Made by a program: the position numbers and the translations under genes. A stretch of 64,000 nt of DNA, taken from assembly GCA_030374765.1 (NCBI GenBank), contig JARGXX010000001.1, positions 1,054,001 through 1,118,000 of the forward strand. Direction: 5' to 3'. The first letter of the stretch is position 1. Each line of letters opens with the position of its first letter. The notes under the pieces are model-generated. The model did not search any database, was not told the DNA's origin, and saw only the letters and a list, made by a program, of their open reading frames with translations. This DNA comes from Agarophyton chilense (lineage: Eukaryota > Rhodophyta > Florideophyceae > Gracilariales > Gracilariaceae). Shown piece by piece: positions 43,822 to 55,059 of the stretch.

Positions 43822-44834
43822 ACCGAGGATGTCAGCCTCCTGGACGAACCTCGCAGGAAATCGAGCACCAGAATTGGGTCTGTTCCTGTGAACTCCCTCT
43901 TCTGTAGGGTGATGCTCAGCCTTTTGATGTAGTCCTTGACCTTACCCGTTCCGCTGGATGTTCGATCTCCCGAAGGGTTATCCAACCGGTAATAGCGGTA
44001 CGATAGCAGCTTCCGATAGAGAGGATTCGTCGGCTTCAGCTCCCTTAATCCAAGGTGTTTCCTACCCTTCTTCCGGGTACGGATTGCCCCTTGAGAGGTG
44101 TAAGTAGCCTTCGACCGAGTCGCCCGGGATGACCGGCGTTCATCTTCACTATCCGAAGATTCGGAGGACGAACTCGATGACGAGCGATTGGGATCGGAAT
44201 CCGATAAATCCTCTTGGAGGTGAACCCTCTTCTTTGACTTGCGGCGGTCCCGTTTAGCGGAGCGGTGTTCTTCGTCTTCCGAAACGTCGGGTTTATCCTT
44301 CGAGGCTTCTGCGTCTCCGTCCATACGGAAAATGGCCTCGAGGGTGTCCAGCCGAGCTCGGAAGCGTTCCGCTTGCACGCGGTGTTCCTCCACGAGGCTC
44401 CGGTACTCCTGGATAAAGACCCCAGGGGTACCAAAGCTTTCCAAAAGGGAGTTCACATCCCTCCTCAGGGTACGAAGGTCATCGGCGACTCCCCGCACCT
44501 GGGCGTCCTCCACCTTGAGGCGGAGGGTAGTAACCTCCTGAAGGAGCTCGATGTGTGCCGCGTTGGCGATATCGATTCGAGTCTCCAGGCGCTGTAATTC
44601 AGGGTCGGCCCGACTTCGGGGTGCTGCTGAGGGGGTCTCCACCACTGGAGCTGGGCCCACAGCCACGACCTCTCGAGGACCTGAAACCACTGAGGGTGCT
44701 CTCCGAGTGTCCGGATCGATACCGGAATCGTTTCGACCTTCGGGAATTGAGCTCCTCGGCCTAGGCGGTGCCGGGGGCACGGAATCCGCTTGACGGTTCG
44801 ATCCAGTCCTGGAACCGCGGGTAGGCGGCGTCAT
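43818..44834 (-). pseudogene. Element 2 gag, N-terminal part
   Basis: 338 codons from ATG at 44834 (MTPPTRGSRTG). Coiled-coil-prone and Glu/Arg/Ser-rich, then ELKPTNPLYRKLLSYRYYRL and DPILVLDFLR, matching element 1 gag. The frame is lost at about 43855 and the protein would end in an unrelated tail. Confidence 0.85.
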
Positions 44835-45040
44835 GCTGCAGACACGACACCGACGATTCGGGGTAACGATGAAATTCGATCACGAGATTCCCGGAGAACG
44901 GATGACGTAACACAAAACAAAAATGAAAACCAATTCCACCCTTTCCAAAGGAGACCACTACAACACATCTTCACGACGGTGCTTCCTCTACCAGGAGATA
45001 TTCCAACACGTGGATGACCAACCCAAAAGTCCGAGAACGG

Positions 45041-45061
45041 CTTCTAAGTCGGGAGATCACT
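45041..45061 (-). promoter_or_regulatory. Primer-binding site region of element 2
   Basis: CTTCTAAGTCGGGAGA (45041-45056 on the plus strand) is identical to the element 1 sequence; the next three bases are TCA instead of CCA. Confidence 0.6.
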
Positions 45062-45819
45062 TGTGGAGCAAAACCCGGCGACGGGAAGTGCTCTCAAGGT
45101 GTTCGAAGCCTTGCTCCCTGGGGGAGGCAGACTCAGAGACAGAGCCCTCCGTTCAACCCGTAGTGTGGGGTGTAACTCCCACGGGGGATTCCGGCAGTAT
45201 CGACGGAGGTGAGGGGTAGAAACCGTGGATCGAAAGGAAACACAAAAAACACGCAACAAGTAAGCAGAACCCCCACGGGGTATCGTGCACGCAGGTCGTC
45301 TGAGCGGTCCCAAGGGGGTGGCTGCACGGAACCCAAACGTGGGCACTCTCCAAGTGGAGTCGTGTCCCTACGCAGGCGTTGCTAACCAGAGCCCGTTCCG
45401 GGTTGTAAGGCCGAAACGATGGCGACGAAGAACCTCTAAAGGTATCGAAGACCAACCTTGGTTGTCATTTACTCTGAGCTCGGACTGTCAGATCTCGCCT
45501 TCCTAAGTAGGGCCCACTAACTAAACTCTACAGTAGTGCACACCTGCTCAGGGCCATACACGTGGAGATCCCACTGCCAGGGCCCAAAAGTCCAACGTTC
45601 TACAAATATCCGAAAATCGGTGCCAAAATTAAGCCACGTGTATCACGGGGCCAATCCAACCATGCGCCATCCGAATTTTCCCTTATAGGCGAAATATAAC
45701 CGGAAAACAGTGCCACCTCAGCATACCTTAGAGGGGATCATATCATAACCCTCGGAGGGTTCAATCCTCATTCTATGAGTTGCATCTTCAAGTATCCCCT
45801 GACTGGGCGTTGCTCTACA
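45062..45819 (-). repeat. Right LTR (5' LTR) of element 2
   Basis: 758-bp partner of 36642-37400, one base shorter because of a single indel near 45740. Followed by CAAAA. Confidence 0.95.
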
Positions 45820-45879
45820 CAAAATGGTGGTGAATGCTTTGATCAAATGCCTTTCTAAGTAAAGACCGTCCAATTTGTT

Positions 45880-46700
45880 TTAGACAGGTTCTGGTGAAGT
45901 AGATACACTGGAAATTGGAGAGTATTTTATGTTTTTAACGCCCAAACTGCGACCAGTAAAGGCCGAGTTATTCTTTGGGACAAGCACACGAAGAAGTTTT
46001 GTATCGTTTTGCATACGAACAAAGTGCGGAAAGATGGAACGTAAGAGAAACCTCTTTTTTGAAACGGTCTTAAAGCGGTAGAAGAAAGCAAAACCAGGTT
46101 GACCGCACGCTGGTACGTGAGATAAATTGATTTTGGTTGTTGAATCCCATCCGAGAGTAGGAATCCGTCCCTGTATCCAAAACCACGGAGCTCTATCCTC
46201 GAGACATTTCGGATGGTTAATGGCGTCAACCCAGAAGTCTATCGGCAGCTTTATTGCGAATAAAAAACACCATTCTTGGTCCAATGACCGTGGATAGTTC
46301 TATGGCCTGCACCGTTGTTTTCAGAGGAATATACAGACGAGTCATTTTTGCTGATACCGTTCTTACAACATAATCTTTCTAACTCTTCTCTGTTATGCTC
46401 GCCTGCCTGTCAATGTGAACTTTTTAAGTGGAAAAATTTGTAACATTCCAACTCCGATCGGCGTTTGTACCATTTTATATGTTGGCGAATGGTGTAACCG
46501 CTCTCGTCACTTGTAAAGACTACGAAAGACTTAGATGTACGAGCATCAGTGATAAACGTCACATTGATCGAGCCTGACAAAGATGGCGAAAGTTTACCTG
46601 ACAGGTCCACATATTAACGGTCCAGTAGGTTTGATGTAGATACGGATCTTTTTGTACCAACGACTGGGTTTCCCTTCATCTTAACGATTAGACAAGCAAT
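45880..46700 (-). pseudogene. Ty1/copia relic: integrase
   Basis: Minus-strand pieces of copia integrase: CLIVKMKGNPVVG near 46680, VDLSGKLSPSLSGS with a degenerate catalytic core (46410-46610), and LPIDFWVDAINHPKCLEDRA (about 46200-46260), the equivalent of the LPxxFWxEAixxAxYLxNR region. Stops and frame changes throughout. Gypsy element 2 separates it from RT. Confidence 0.75.
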
Positions 46701-47288
46701 ACAGATTAGGGAATCAAGGATAGAGCGTTGGAAGTATGGAACAGAGTTTTAAGCACGTGATAGATATTTGCAAATCTAAGGCTACAAATGACACGTGTGT
46801 CCATGCTATTCAAAAGCAATATCCTGTTTTGTTGTTGCCAGCGATGATCACCATGAACTTCTTGTCTTTCTCATGTTCGATGAGGTTCATTTTTAACAGT
46901 CGTTGGTTAGTTTATTTTTTCTGGATGACCCTGGACTTTTTAGGGGGATTCATAATGAATCATAAATCATAGGACCACTGGTCGATGTAAATACCATCAA
47001 TTTGTTGCCACATTGAGAACAACAAGTAGAACGTTTCACAGCACTTTGTCAACGATCATAATTGTTGCAGGAGTCATGGTTTTCGTTGAACCTCTCGTCC
47101 TTGCTTTTGTAGCAGTCTCGGGCATAGGTTCCACGGCGACCGCATTAATTATAGTTGTTTTCGCTGAGCTCTCGATTGGAACATGATTTGTTCCTTCAAT
47201 TTAGTCTTTTATATCCAATTCTTTTTGGCGTATTTGCTTTAGGTTTGGTGGACAACAAAGGCATAGAGTTATACGAATGTTGAGAATT
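46701..47288. other. Copia relic, unassigned middle
   Basis: Between copia gag and integrase; protease and gag-pre-integrase are expected here but could not be recognised. Confidence 0.4.
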
Positions 47289-47747
47289 CTAAGGGTTCTT
47301 ATGGCGGGCCACTTCTCCTTTGAAAGCGTTTAAGGTGGAGTCGAGACCTACGTCCGTGAGACTGGACAACATGGAAGACGCCGCGAAAGAGTTACAAAGA
47401 CTTCGAATAAGCTTTAATAATTTTTGGTTTTCCCAAAGCTCTGCGTCAAAAGTTTCCAAGAAATTATATATATGCTTGTTCCAACCCTCACCGTCCCTGT
47501 AGAAGAGAGATTCGAAGTTGTGACAGATGCTTTGAATAGCTTGTGTGTTTGTCGTGCTGTACACTGGTTGCAGCTCACTTGAAGAGTTCTTGGCTGTATT
47601 TTTGTCATCCTTAACAAATGTTCCGGCCAGACCCAGAGCCTGGTAACCGAGACATAACGCGATAGTACTCTTTGTCTGCACTAAAATCTCCAACCAAGTC
47701 CTCACTTCACGATACTTAAAATTGAATCCTTCAGGGAGAGGATTCAA
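47289..47747 (-). pseudogene. Ty1/copia relic: gag
   Basis: 152 open codons. FNFKYREVRTWLEIL, SLFYRDGEGWNKHIYNFLET and LLKLIRSLCNSFAASSMLSSL fit the UBN2-like gag N-terminal domain of copia elements. No zinc knuckle within this ORF. Confidence 0.65.
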
Positions 47748-48480
47748 TCACTGCAAAGCCATTCCAGTAGAATACGGCACCAGAGAATAAAGCCAATGAA
47801 TAACCTGAGTTTTGGTAGTTTTACAAGGAGAATATCCTGAAACCCCGGCATTTTTGGTTGATGGGGATGTAAGATTAATATGATTGAGTGAAGATCAAAA
47901 ATCGAGCACTGAAGAGAAAAATTCCAAAAAGTGCTACTGAATGTTTTTTTCAAAATGCAATATTTTATTATAAAGTAAAAATAAATCTTTTTGTAATCAG
48001 TTCTCTTCGGGAAGCCTTAGAATGATTGTACACTCCTGTTTTTGTTTAACGCAGAAGTGGGAACCTTAAAATTTCTTCACAGATCTGAAGTGTCTTACTA
48101 GAAGCAAGGGAGTCTAAAATCTAGTGACTTCTGACATAGGTTTTCGGTTGCGCGCCGTGTCAAGAAGATCAAGAAAAAGCAGTTTATTTCGGAATAATTA
48201 TATAACATTTATCTATTTGGGCCTTCCGTTACGTAAAAGATTTCTTTCCGCTGAAGCTTATTGGCAAGTTTGGCAAACCGCATCACTCAAAAGATGGCGC
48301 CCGCAGGAGGGTTGTGTCGTAACCTTACACGAATTTGAGTGAGTAGAGGATTTAAGCAACGGAAAACATTGTGAAAATATCGTAGCCAGATATGCCACGT
48401 ATCATATTCACATCAGTAGCAGTCACACGAAAAATGAACGCTGGGCCGATCTCACGAAAATTATTTCGTATGTACCAACC
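47748..48480. other. No gene recognised
   Basis: AT-rich. The 5' LTR of the copia relic should lie here but has no partner in the window. Confidence 0.4.
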
Positions 48481-49329
48481 ATGATGACAACCACCTCGAT
48501 TCCACATTTCCCACGACCCGAAATGGCTTCTGTTGAGCCCACATCTCCTACACCTCCCACCACTGATCCCACACCTGCTTTCACACCATGGCCGGTGTCT
48601 CTGTGTGCTACACCAAGGCTTCCTCCTCCTGCGGACCAGGGAAAAAAAGCTTAAACGCTTTCTTTTCACCGATGCATACGATACCAGACGACTGAAAGCC
48701 GTTTCTGCAGGTCATTCCCACATCCCGGAGTGCGGAAAGACAGAGACGCTGTACGAAGCAGTACTGAAGCTCTTCCTCCCTCAGGTTCCTAGCGCAGCGT
48801 TTCCGTACTTTCATCGCCCCTCGGCTAAAACTCTCCAAGACAGATTCAAGAGACTGGTAGCACGCCGTCGTCAGGTTGTCCGTGTTAACGAGGGTGCATC
48901 TGGGATCACTGAGAACATGACAGAGAAAAATGCACTTCTTGACGACCTCATCTTCGAGATGGATGAGAAAGAGAGCAGCAATATGAGCAGGAGAAACAAT
49001 TATGTGCTGCCGGAGCCTCGATCCGAGAGGCAGCGTTAAAGAGAAACGGGTCATTTGTGGCAGCTTCTGGTGGTGCCACTACTCTCGATAGTATTTGTAA
49101 AAGGCCTTCAGCGTCCAAAAAACGCAAACGACACGTTTCCCTCGGTTCTGATGATGATGTTTCATCTCTGCTGATAGACCATATCAAGAAGAAACAAGAA
49201 AAGGACACGCGCAGGATTGCTCCAGACGAGAGTCGATTCGCCATGGAGACGGAGGAGCGACGCGCAGTTATTGACATGAATGAGAAGATGGTTGAAATTA
49301 TGAGTGCGTTTTCCGACAAACTCAACTAG
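48481..49329 (+). pseudogene. Myb/SANT-like DNA-binding protein of a PIF/Harbinger element, frameshifted
   Basis: ATG at 48481 opens a Pro/Thr-rich N-terminus (MMTTTSIPHFPRPEM). An A7 run near 48650 shifts the frame into KRFLFTDAYDTRRLKAV and LQDRFKRLVARRRQ, a trihelix-like DNA-binding domain, followed by LLDDLIFEMDEKE. A second shift near 48970 leads to a basic, helical tail at 49057-49329 (CKRPSASKKRKRH, EERRAVIDMNEKMVEIM). PIF/Harbinger elements carry such a partner for their transposase, which lies convergent at 49.7-50.5 kb. Confidence 0.6.
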
Positions 49330-49679
49330 AAATGCAGTTCATGGTTTTTCGCAACGCCACGTTCTTGTGCTAACAGCTTTATTGAGATGATGTATATTCG
49401 CGGTAGGAGGGAAGCGTACACTTCATGAAACTGCCCACTTGACCACCTTGTTCCAAACATATCTTGTAGTTCAAAAGAAGTGCTGATGCCGTGTAAAGTA
49501 GACCGACTGGGAACCGCCCAACCTTAAGTATAAGAGCGATATCGTTGCGGGTGAACATCTACTTGAGGTCCTTGTATTTCCATTTCACTGAGACACGCAT
49601 TGCACTCATCCTAATAATTGCGCCTGCTGCGCTTTATCTGTGGCCCTCCCGAATGCTACTTGAGACCATGATCGCATCA

Positions 49680-50518
49680 CGGAGGCAGAATCGCCGTAGG
49701 TCTAGTACTGCTCCCCACCAACTACCAAGCCATTCTCCAGTTCAGTTTGCAAGAGTACTACTGTTGAGCACAGTCAAGTCATGCCGATGCCCCACTTCAG
49801 GTCCATAAAGGTGAAACATGAGTCCATCTGGGGTTGTAATCGTCTAATAGATTGAACAGTGCATCCTCTTGTGACCTGAGTAGCATGAACGCTGATAAAC
49901 TCCAGGTCCTCCAGGTCGTTGCATTTTTATTTTGGTGCAGTCAATAAATCCTACAAACCGATCAAGTGGAGCTCCTGCTTCTTCCATACACTTAGCGTAA
50001 TATGAAGCTCTTGCTCGGAGAAAAGAAGTGTTAAGTGTAGTAACTAAATGCCCTTTTGAAACGACAATACCTTCCAACACCTCCGAGAAAATCTCACTCA
50101 TCATGGAGTATCGTATACCAAATGTAGGTTCTAGGTCATACCACGTGCAGGCAGATGATAGGCGACGAAGAACGAAGCCGCATGTGGTAATAATGTCACA
50201 TCTGTAGCGGTTGCGCTTCGTTGAGGCTGATCCCCATCCCATTTATTGAGCCACTTTCTCGACATCCTCCTTTGTAAACCGAAAGTTATGAAGACTCTGC
50301 TCCTGAGAGTAACTGTTCAAATTGAACGAGTATTGGTTAATAAGATTAGCCCTTGCAGTCAAATGAAGTACATCTGCTCTTGATTTTCTTTCCCTTATCC
50401 AAATTGCCACCAGTAAAGCCGTAGAAACATCCACAGCAACTGCTAGTGACAAAAACCTTTTACTTCTCTTGTGCCGGGCAATGGCACGGCCCGCTTTGAA
50501 GTCATCCTGTCGTACCAT
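49680..50518 (-). pseudogene. PIF/Harbinger transposase, several stops
   Basis: One frame from 50518 with TAA at 50243-50245 and TAG at 49844-49846. YSQEQSLHNFRFTKEDVEKV and WYDLEPTFGIRYSMMSEIF are the typical N-terminal half. VGFIDCTKIKMQRPGG holds the first catalytic Asp, YSGHKRMHCSIY and TTPDGLMFHLYGPEVGHRHD the second. After a frame change a YTYGDSA-like piece (near 49700) resembles the conserved GDsaY. Dead copy. Element ends were not identified. Confidence 0.75.
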
Positions 50519-52500
50519 GGTGCTTGGCCAACCTGTGTTCGCCCTCTACAAAAAAGAGGTTTTGAGGGTGATACGGAGAGCTGCGCCAACATATATATTT
50601 GTGATTGGATAGGCGGCGAACTTGTTGGCGGTAGCAAACGCAACACAGATCACTTTTTAGTTTGGTTAGTCATCTTATGGAAGTTCGTTTGTAGAAAATG
50701 GCGTCTTTGCTAATGAGAAATTTCTCGCAAACAGAAGAGTGCAGCGCCATTAAACTTACGATTTGGGGCCTTTGGGGCGACTTGATTTGATACATCTGAT
50801 TATCTGGTGAAACGATCGGGTTCAGCACCCTTTTTGGGCCTCGAGCGCTGGAGCGTAGCTCATGTGTGGAGTGAATAGTGGCAGCGTTGAGGCGGCGGCG
50901 TCGATAATGGATAATTTTGGTTAGCATCGAGTGACCCGAAGACTTGTGGACAACAGATCGCACACGTGAAGCGGTGGTAAATTCTGCTGCTGGGCGAGTG
51001 AATCCGCCGGCTGTGGGTCTGACCAAATTAATTGTAAATGCCAAGGCTCGAGCCGAGAGCTGTTGGGACCCGTTGCAGCGAGGTGATATTGGAAACCGTT
51101 GGTTAGAGTTAAAATGAGATCATATCCGTCGGACAGCCACTCTAATTTCACAAGCGTTCCATGGCATCCAGTGGTGTGTGCGATAAAAAATCCGTGTTGT
51201 TCACCATGATATATTAATTACCGTACTTCAGGTGCTGCTGCTCCTGTTTGTGTTGCTGCTGAGATTAAGATTGTATTCAGGAAATCATATTTTGTTGCAC
51301 TTCATCAGTATTGGTCTGAAGGCCTTGATCTGCAGTTTCGTTACAATTTGAATCCAGATTCAACTGTATCCCATAATGCTTCATCTACGCCCCCATCATC
51401 ACAATCATCGTCGCCCCGCGCGTTTCACTTCTGCGTTCAGCTCCAGAGCCCGGTTCGCCACTGCCATTTTATTTCCGTAGCATCTTTAGTACTATCGAAT
51501 CGTCACGTGCCTCTCCGCAAACACCGTCAAATTCGTGTGCTTTATTCATCAATATCGCATTCTCGTCGGCAAAGGATATTCGTTCCGGCAAGCATTCGTT
51601 TCCATAAAGCTCACGTACCGACACCACTTGCGCTTCGGAAAAAATGCGTTCTTGGGTTTGTGACACAGCCAATTGCACGCCCAGTTGCAGTACCTGGTTG
51701 TGCACCTGCTTCTCTACGCAGGCGCATCGAGGCGTTTGAAGAACTTAGCCGTCCCAAAAAGTTGGGAGTCATTGTTAACTGTCTGCTTCCTTGAAAGGAA
51801 TCGTGCGTTTCACACGCCGTGGCTGCCTCCAAACTTCTTTGCAACCGCTGTTTTTCTTTGGCCGCGATGGTATAGCTGCAAAGTGAGCTTCAATATCGTG
51901 CCTGGTTTGAGCCAGGTCATTTGCTAGAATTCTGATCTTGTTTCTCTACAGCTGACACGACCTTTAAGCTGAGGGTCAGTTTTTGATGCGTCGTAAGCCG
52001 CGCTCGTGTAGCGAGTGCGGCAGCACGGGATCGGCGCGGCGGGCACGAGCGCCCTGCTGGGCGCAAACGCTGGCATAGACGCAAGATCTGGAGTGAGCGC
52101 AAACGCCGGCGTCGACCCAAACGTCGGCCTCGGTGCAAACGCCGGCCTCGCTCCAAACGAAGGCCCGGACGGCAACGCTGTGTGCGACGACAAAGGGATC
52201 ACGCGTGTAACGTGTGGTCGCGTGGGCGTGGATTTCGACGCAAGCGCGGCGGCGTGAGGTGCGTATTCAGGTGCGCAAGCGTAGCGTTGCCCAAAGAAGC
52301 GCGCCAGCGTACGGAGCTTAATGTGGTGCTTACAGAAAATATCATCACGAAAGGTATACGAAATATTTCCTGCTTAAATAGAAATGTCTGTTTTCGTATG
52401 CCTAGTTTCTACGCGTAAACCTGTACAAATATATACGAAAATTATAAGAAACTTCTTGCTTAAATCCTCTAGTAGTAGCATGAGTTCGAATTAAATGTGA
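50519..52500. other. About 2 kb without a recognised gene
   Basis: Several ORFs of 70-150 codons on both strands (for example 51348-51794 plus) lack motifs. A degenerate tandem repeat lies at 52040-52170. Confidence 0.4.
52040..52170. repeat. Degenerate GC-rich tandem repeat
   Basis: GCAAACGCTGGC/GCAAACGCCGGC-type units recur every 18 or 36 bases (about 52068, 52098, 52134) and would encode repeats such as SANAGVDPN and GANAGLAPN on the plus strand. Lies about 330 bases upstream of the next gene. Confidence 0.55.
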
Positions 52501-53532
52501 TTGTGTTGGTTGTACAGTGTGTGTCAGGCTATTTGTTTCAAATCCGGTAGCGGAGGAGGGCTCTTGGATTCACATACAATATCATTTCTTTCTGAAGTGC
52601 ATGTTCGTCAACATATAAGAAGCTTACGCACAGGTGAAATGCCCAAAATGGAAGGCTGTCATGTAAACCGTGTTGTGATAGCCACACGTTTTTGGGGTGA
52701 CAAAGAAGACGACTTCTTACGCTTGTGGCATTTTATATTTCTATGCAACACTCATCTTTCGGATATTTGCCTGATGGTGGTCGTCGCCGTAAACGAACAA
52801 AGAGATAAGATTAGGAGTTCACATAAACTTATTTCAAAACAAGAAGATTCACGCTTGTCGATACCACTTGAAGTTCTACCCATATTTCCCTGGGGAGGCG
52901 TGACTCATGCCCTCAATTTAATTCACCATCGCGTTCGCGTTCTGCTACCACACTGTGAATCGATTATTTTTCAGTCTCCCGAAGTACTACCTGAGAAGCT
53001 GGCAGTTCAAGAGCTTTTAGCTATAATGACTGCCGAAGCTAACACTCTCGTAGTAGGACAAGCGTTTGACGAACACAAGCTCCCGTCACGAACCGACAAC
53101 TGTGAGAGCGCGAGAACTTTTGTCCCACTCTCGGGTGAAGTATGCCCATGGAACACCATGGCTCTCTGGAATATTCAAAAGCTTGCGAGAACTGGGTTTC
53201 CCTCCGTTGCAGATGATGTCTCTCCACCTGGAATGGAAGAGATTGGAGCTGTAGCCCTTCAACAAAAGCTCTTTGGCCCAAAAAATGCCATGGCACGAAT
53301 TCATCGTCGCCCGTGCAGTGTAAACTGGTTCACTAACTTCAATGATGAAGATAGACAAGAGCGTCATCAGGAAAAGTTGTCTTCCAAGGTCTCTCGAGGA
53401 AATGCAATTCTACAGATGCTTGGTTTGCATAAAAAGGAATTCTATCCGATAGTAGCTATTCACTATACCACTTCTTTGAAGAATGGCTCAAACGTTTCGG
53501 ATTTTGAACGAAACGTTGCACAAAAAAAATGA
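52501..53532 (+). CDS. Unrecognised protein, possibly GT-A glycosyltransferase-like
   Basis: 343 open codons; the first ATG in frame is at 52639 (MPKMEGCHVNR), so the start is either there or in an upstream exon (a possible 3' splice site GTGTGTCAG ends at about 52531). The order is a strand-like VVIATRFWG, a hydrophobic MVVVAVNEQRDK, then SIIFQSPEVL, NTLVVGQAFDEH, LSGEVCPWNTMALWNIQKLA and PPGMEEIGAVALQQKL. The pattern of short beta strands with acidic loops recalls nucleotide-sugar transferases but no DxD is clear, so the function is only a suggestion. No transmembrane segment. Intact and long enough to be a real gene. Confidence 0.6.
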   Translation: MCWLYSVCQAICFKSGSGGGLLDSHTISFLSEVHVRQHIRSLRTGEMPKMEGCHVNRVVIATRFWGDKEDDFLRLWHFIFLCNTHLSDICLMVVVAVNEQRDKIRSSHKLISKQEDSRLSIPLEVLPIFPWGGVTHALNLIHHRVRVLLPHCESIIFQSPEVLPEKLAVQELLAIMTAEANTLVVGQAFDEHKLPSRTDNCESARTFVPLSGEVCPWNTMALWNIQKLARTGFPSVADDVSPPGMEEIGAVALQQKLFGPKNAMARIHRRPCSVNWFTNFNDEDRQERHQEKLSSKVSRGNAILQMLGLHKKEFYPIVAIHYTTSLKNGSNVSDFERNVAQKK

Positions 53533-54952
53533 GAAATCTGCCATAAATAGGTGTAAACTAGCTGGGAGATTGGAGATAATCTGCCGTTGAAATAACAACT
53601 CTGATGCACATGAACTCTCAAATGAGGAAAACAAAATCAATTATCTATTTCACTAGCAATTCTTTTGCAAAAAAATATATTGTGTCAACAGGTGGCGCCC
53701 CCATTTCCGAGATTTTGTATGTCTACTGTATGAAGGTGTTTGTATTTGGCTGGTGCTGTTTGGGCAAGAGCAGATATAAAAAGGCTTTCTGTCTGGAATT
53801 TGCTTCGTCTGCAAGAGAAGCGATGTGCTGAAAGGACAGACCCAAGAGAAGCTGAACTGTTCTTGGGGTTTCAATTCGTGCCAGCTCAAGTATTGTTAAC
53901 CTGTGGCCTCTTGGCTAGCTTTCGATCCCAACCACAAATGTTTTCTATGTTTTGCACGCGCAGTAACCCAAACATTGTAGGCGTTCCACTCACACTTGGC
54001 TACTATTTTCTATTGTAAAACGTTATGTTCCTTTGGGGTTTCGACAGTAAAAGCGTGTGGTCGCCGACGAGTGTTAACTATTCTTATTCTCTTTCATTCA
54101 ACTTCTCGGGATAGTTGGCGACGGGGCAAAGCTCGACGATCTTCGCATGTGCGCTCACAGCCAATGAAATAACTACGTTCTTTCCACCACGCCCTCACAC
54201 GATCGGCGGGGTCATTTGAAAAAGTCAGCGCGTAACTTCTGTTTACATCAGTTCCAATTATAATTCCTCCCGTGAAAAATTTCTGGAACCCCAAAGCCAA
54301 AACTCCCTTGAAATCCTTTCGAGCACAACTTCAGGGGAAACGGCGATAGGATCCTCCTCCGCCCACGGACTCATGCCCTACTCCGTCCGGCAACGTGGGG
54401 AGGGGGTCTTTTTAGCAAGACGAATTTTTTTCTGAGTGAGAGAATTCAGCTGTTATTGCCAAGGAGAGTTTCCACCACGCAGGTATTGGCTCTGCTCTTC
54501 TTGCGTTTGGCTACCAACATAGCAAGGGCTTTCGCCCACGACTGGATCGTTAGTGACTGGGCCAGCGCTTTTATAATTGCAGTCACGGTATCCATTACAA
54601 TTTTTCGGAAGATAGAACGAATAAGCACCGTGAGCATTCGTGGTCTCGGAAAGAATCGGGCTGCTCAATGTCATGAAGTGCGCTCTTCAAATTTTAACCC
54701 AACTGGAGCTGCTCGAAGCATGACCTATGCAAATGTATCAGGGCCCGAATGTGACTAGTCCCACTGCCAGCGGAGGTTTCCGATCAAGAAGCTTGTTCTC
54801 GGCAAGACTCAACTTCGAATTCATACGGTATCTGCATCTTTCCATGTTACGCGAGTCCGAGGTTCGTGACAACAATCAACTTAGGTATGCTTCGAAATCA
54901 TTGCCTCTACGGCTGCTTTCAAGATTGACTGCTGAGGACGAAATGTGAACAG
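53533..54952. other. Intergenic, no gene recognised
   Basis: Short ORFs only, including a 100-codon one at 54456-54758 with a hydrophobic stretch, without support. Confidence 0.4.
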
Positions 54953-54959
54953 TATAAAA
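54953..54959 (+). promoter_or_regulatory. TATA box of the secreted-protein gene
   Basis: TATAAAA about 100 bases ahead of ATG 55060, leaving a leader of about 75 bases. Confidence 0.6.
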
Positions 54960-55059
54960 GCTTATCGAGCTTCAACTCTATACATTATCCAAGACTTTCA
55001 AGCCACCAGGCCTTTCCTACAATACTCGCTGTCGAACGTAACCCATAAAAGCTTTCGAT

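Larger units (their letters stand above)
36642..45819 (-). mobile_element. Ty3/gypsy chromovirus, element 2 (9.2 kb, integrase deleted)
   Basis: LTRs at 36642-37400 and 45062-45819 differ at about seven positions by eye. CAAAA flanks both sides (36637-36641 and 45820-45824), a clean 5-bp target duplication. Gag, protease, RT/RNase H and chromodomain lie on the minus strand in the usual order, but the integrase core and GPY/F are absent: RNase H runs straight into the post-integrase linker at about 40060. Gag and RT each have a frameshift. It is nested in the copia relic between integrase and RT. A recent insertion of a defective copy means it was moved by proteins supplied in trans. Confidence 0.95.
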
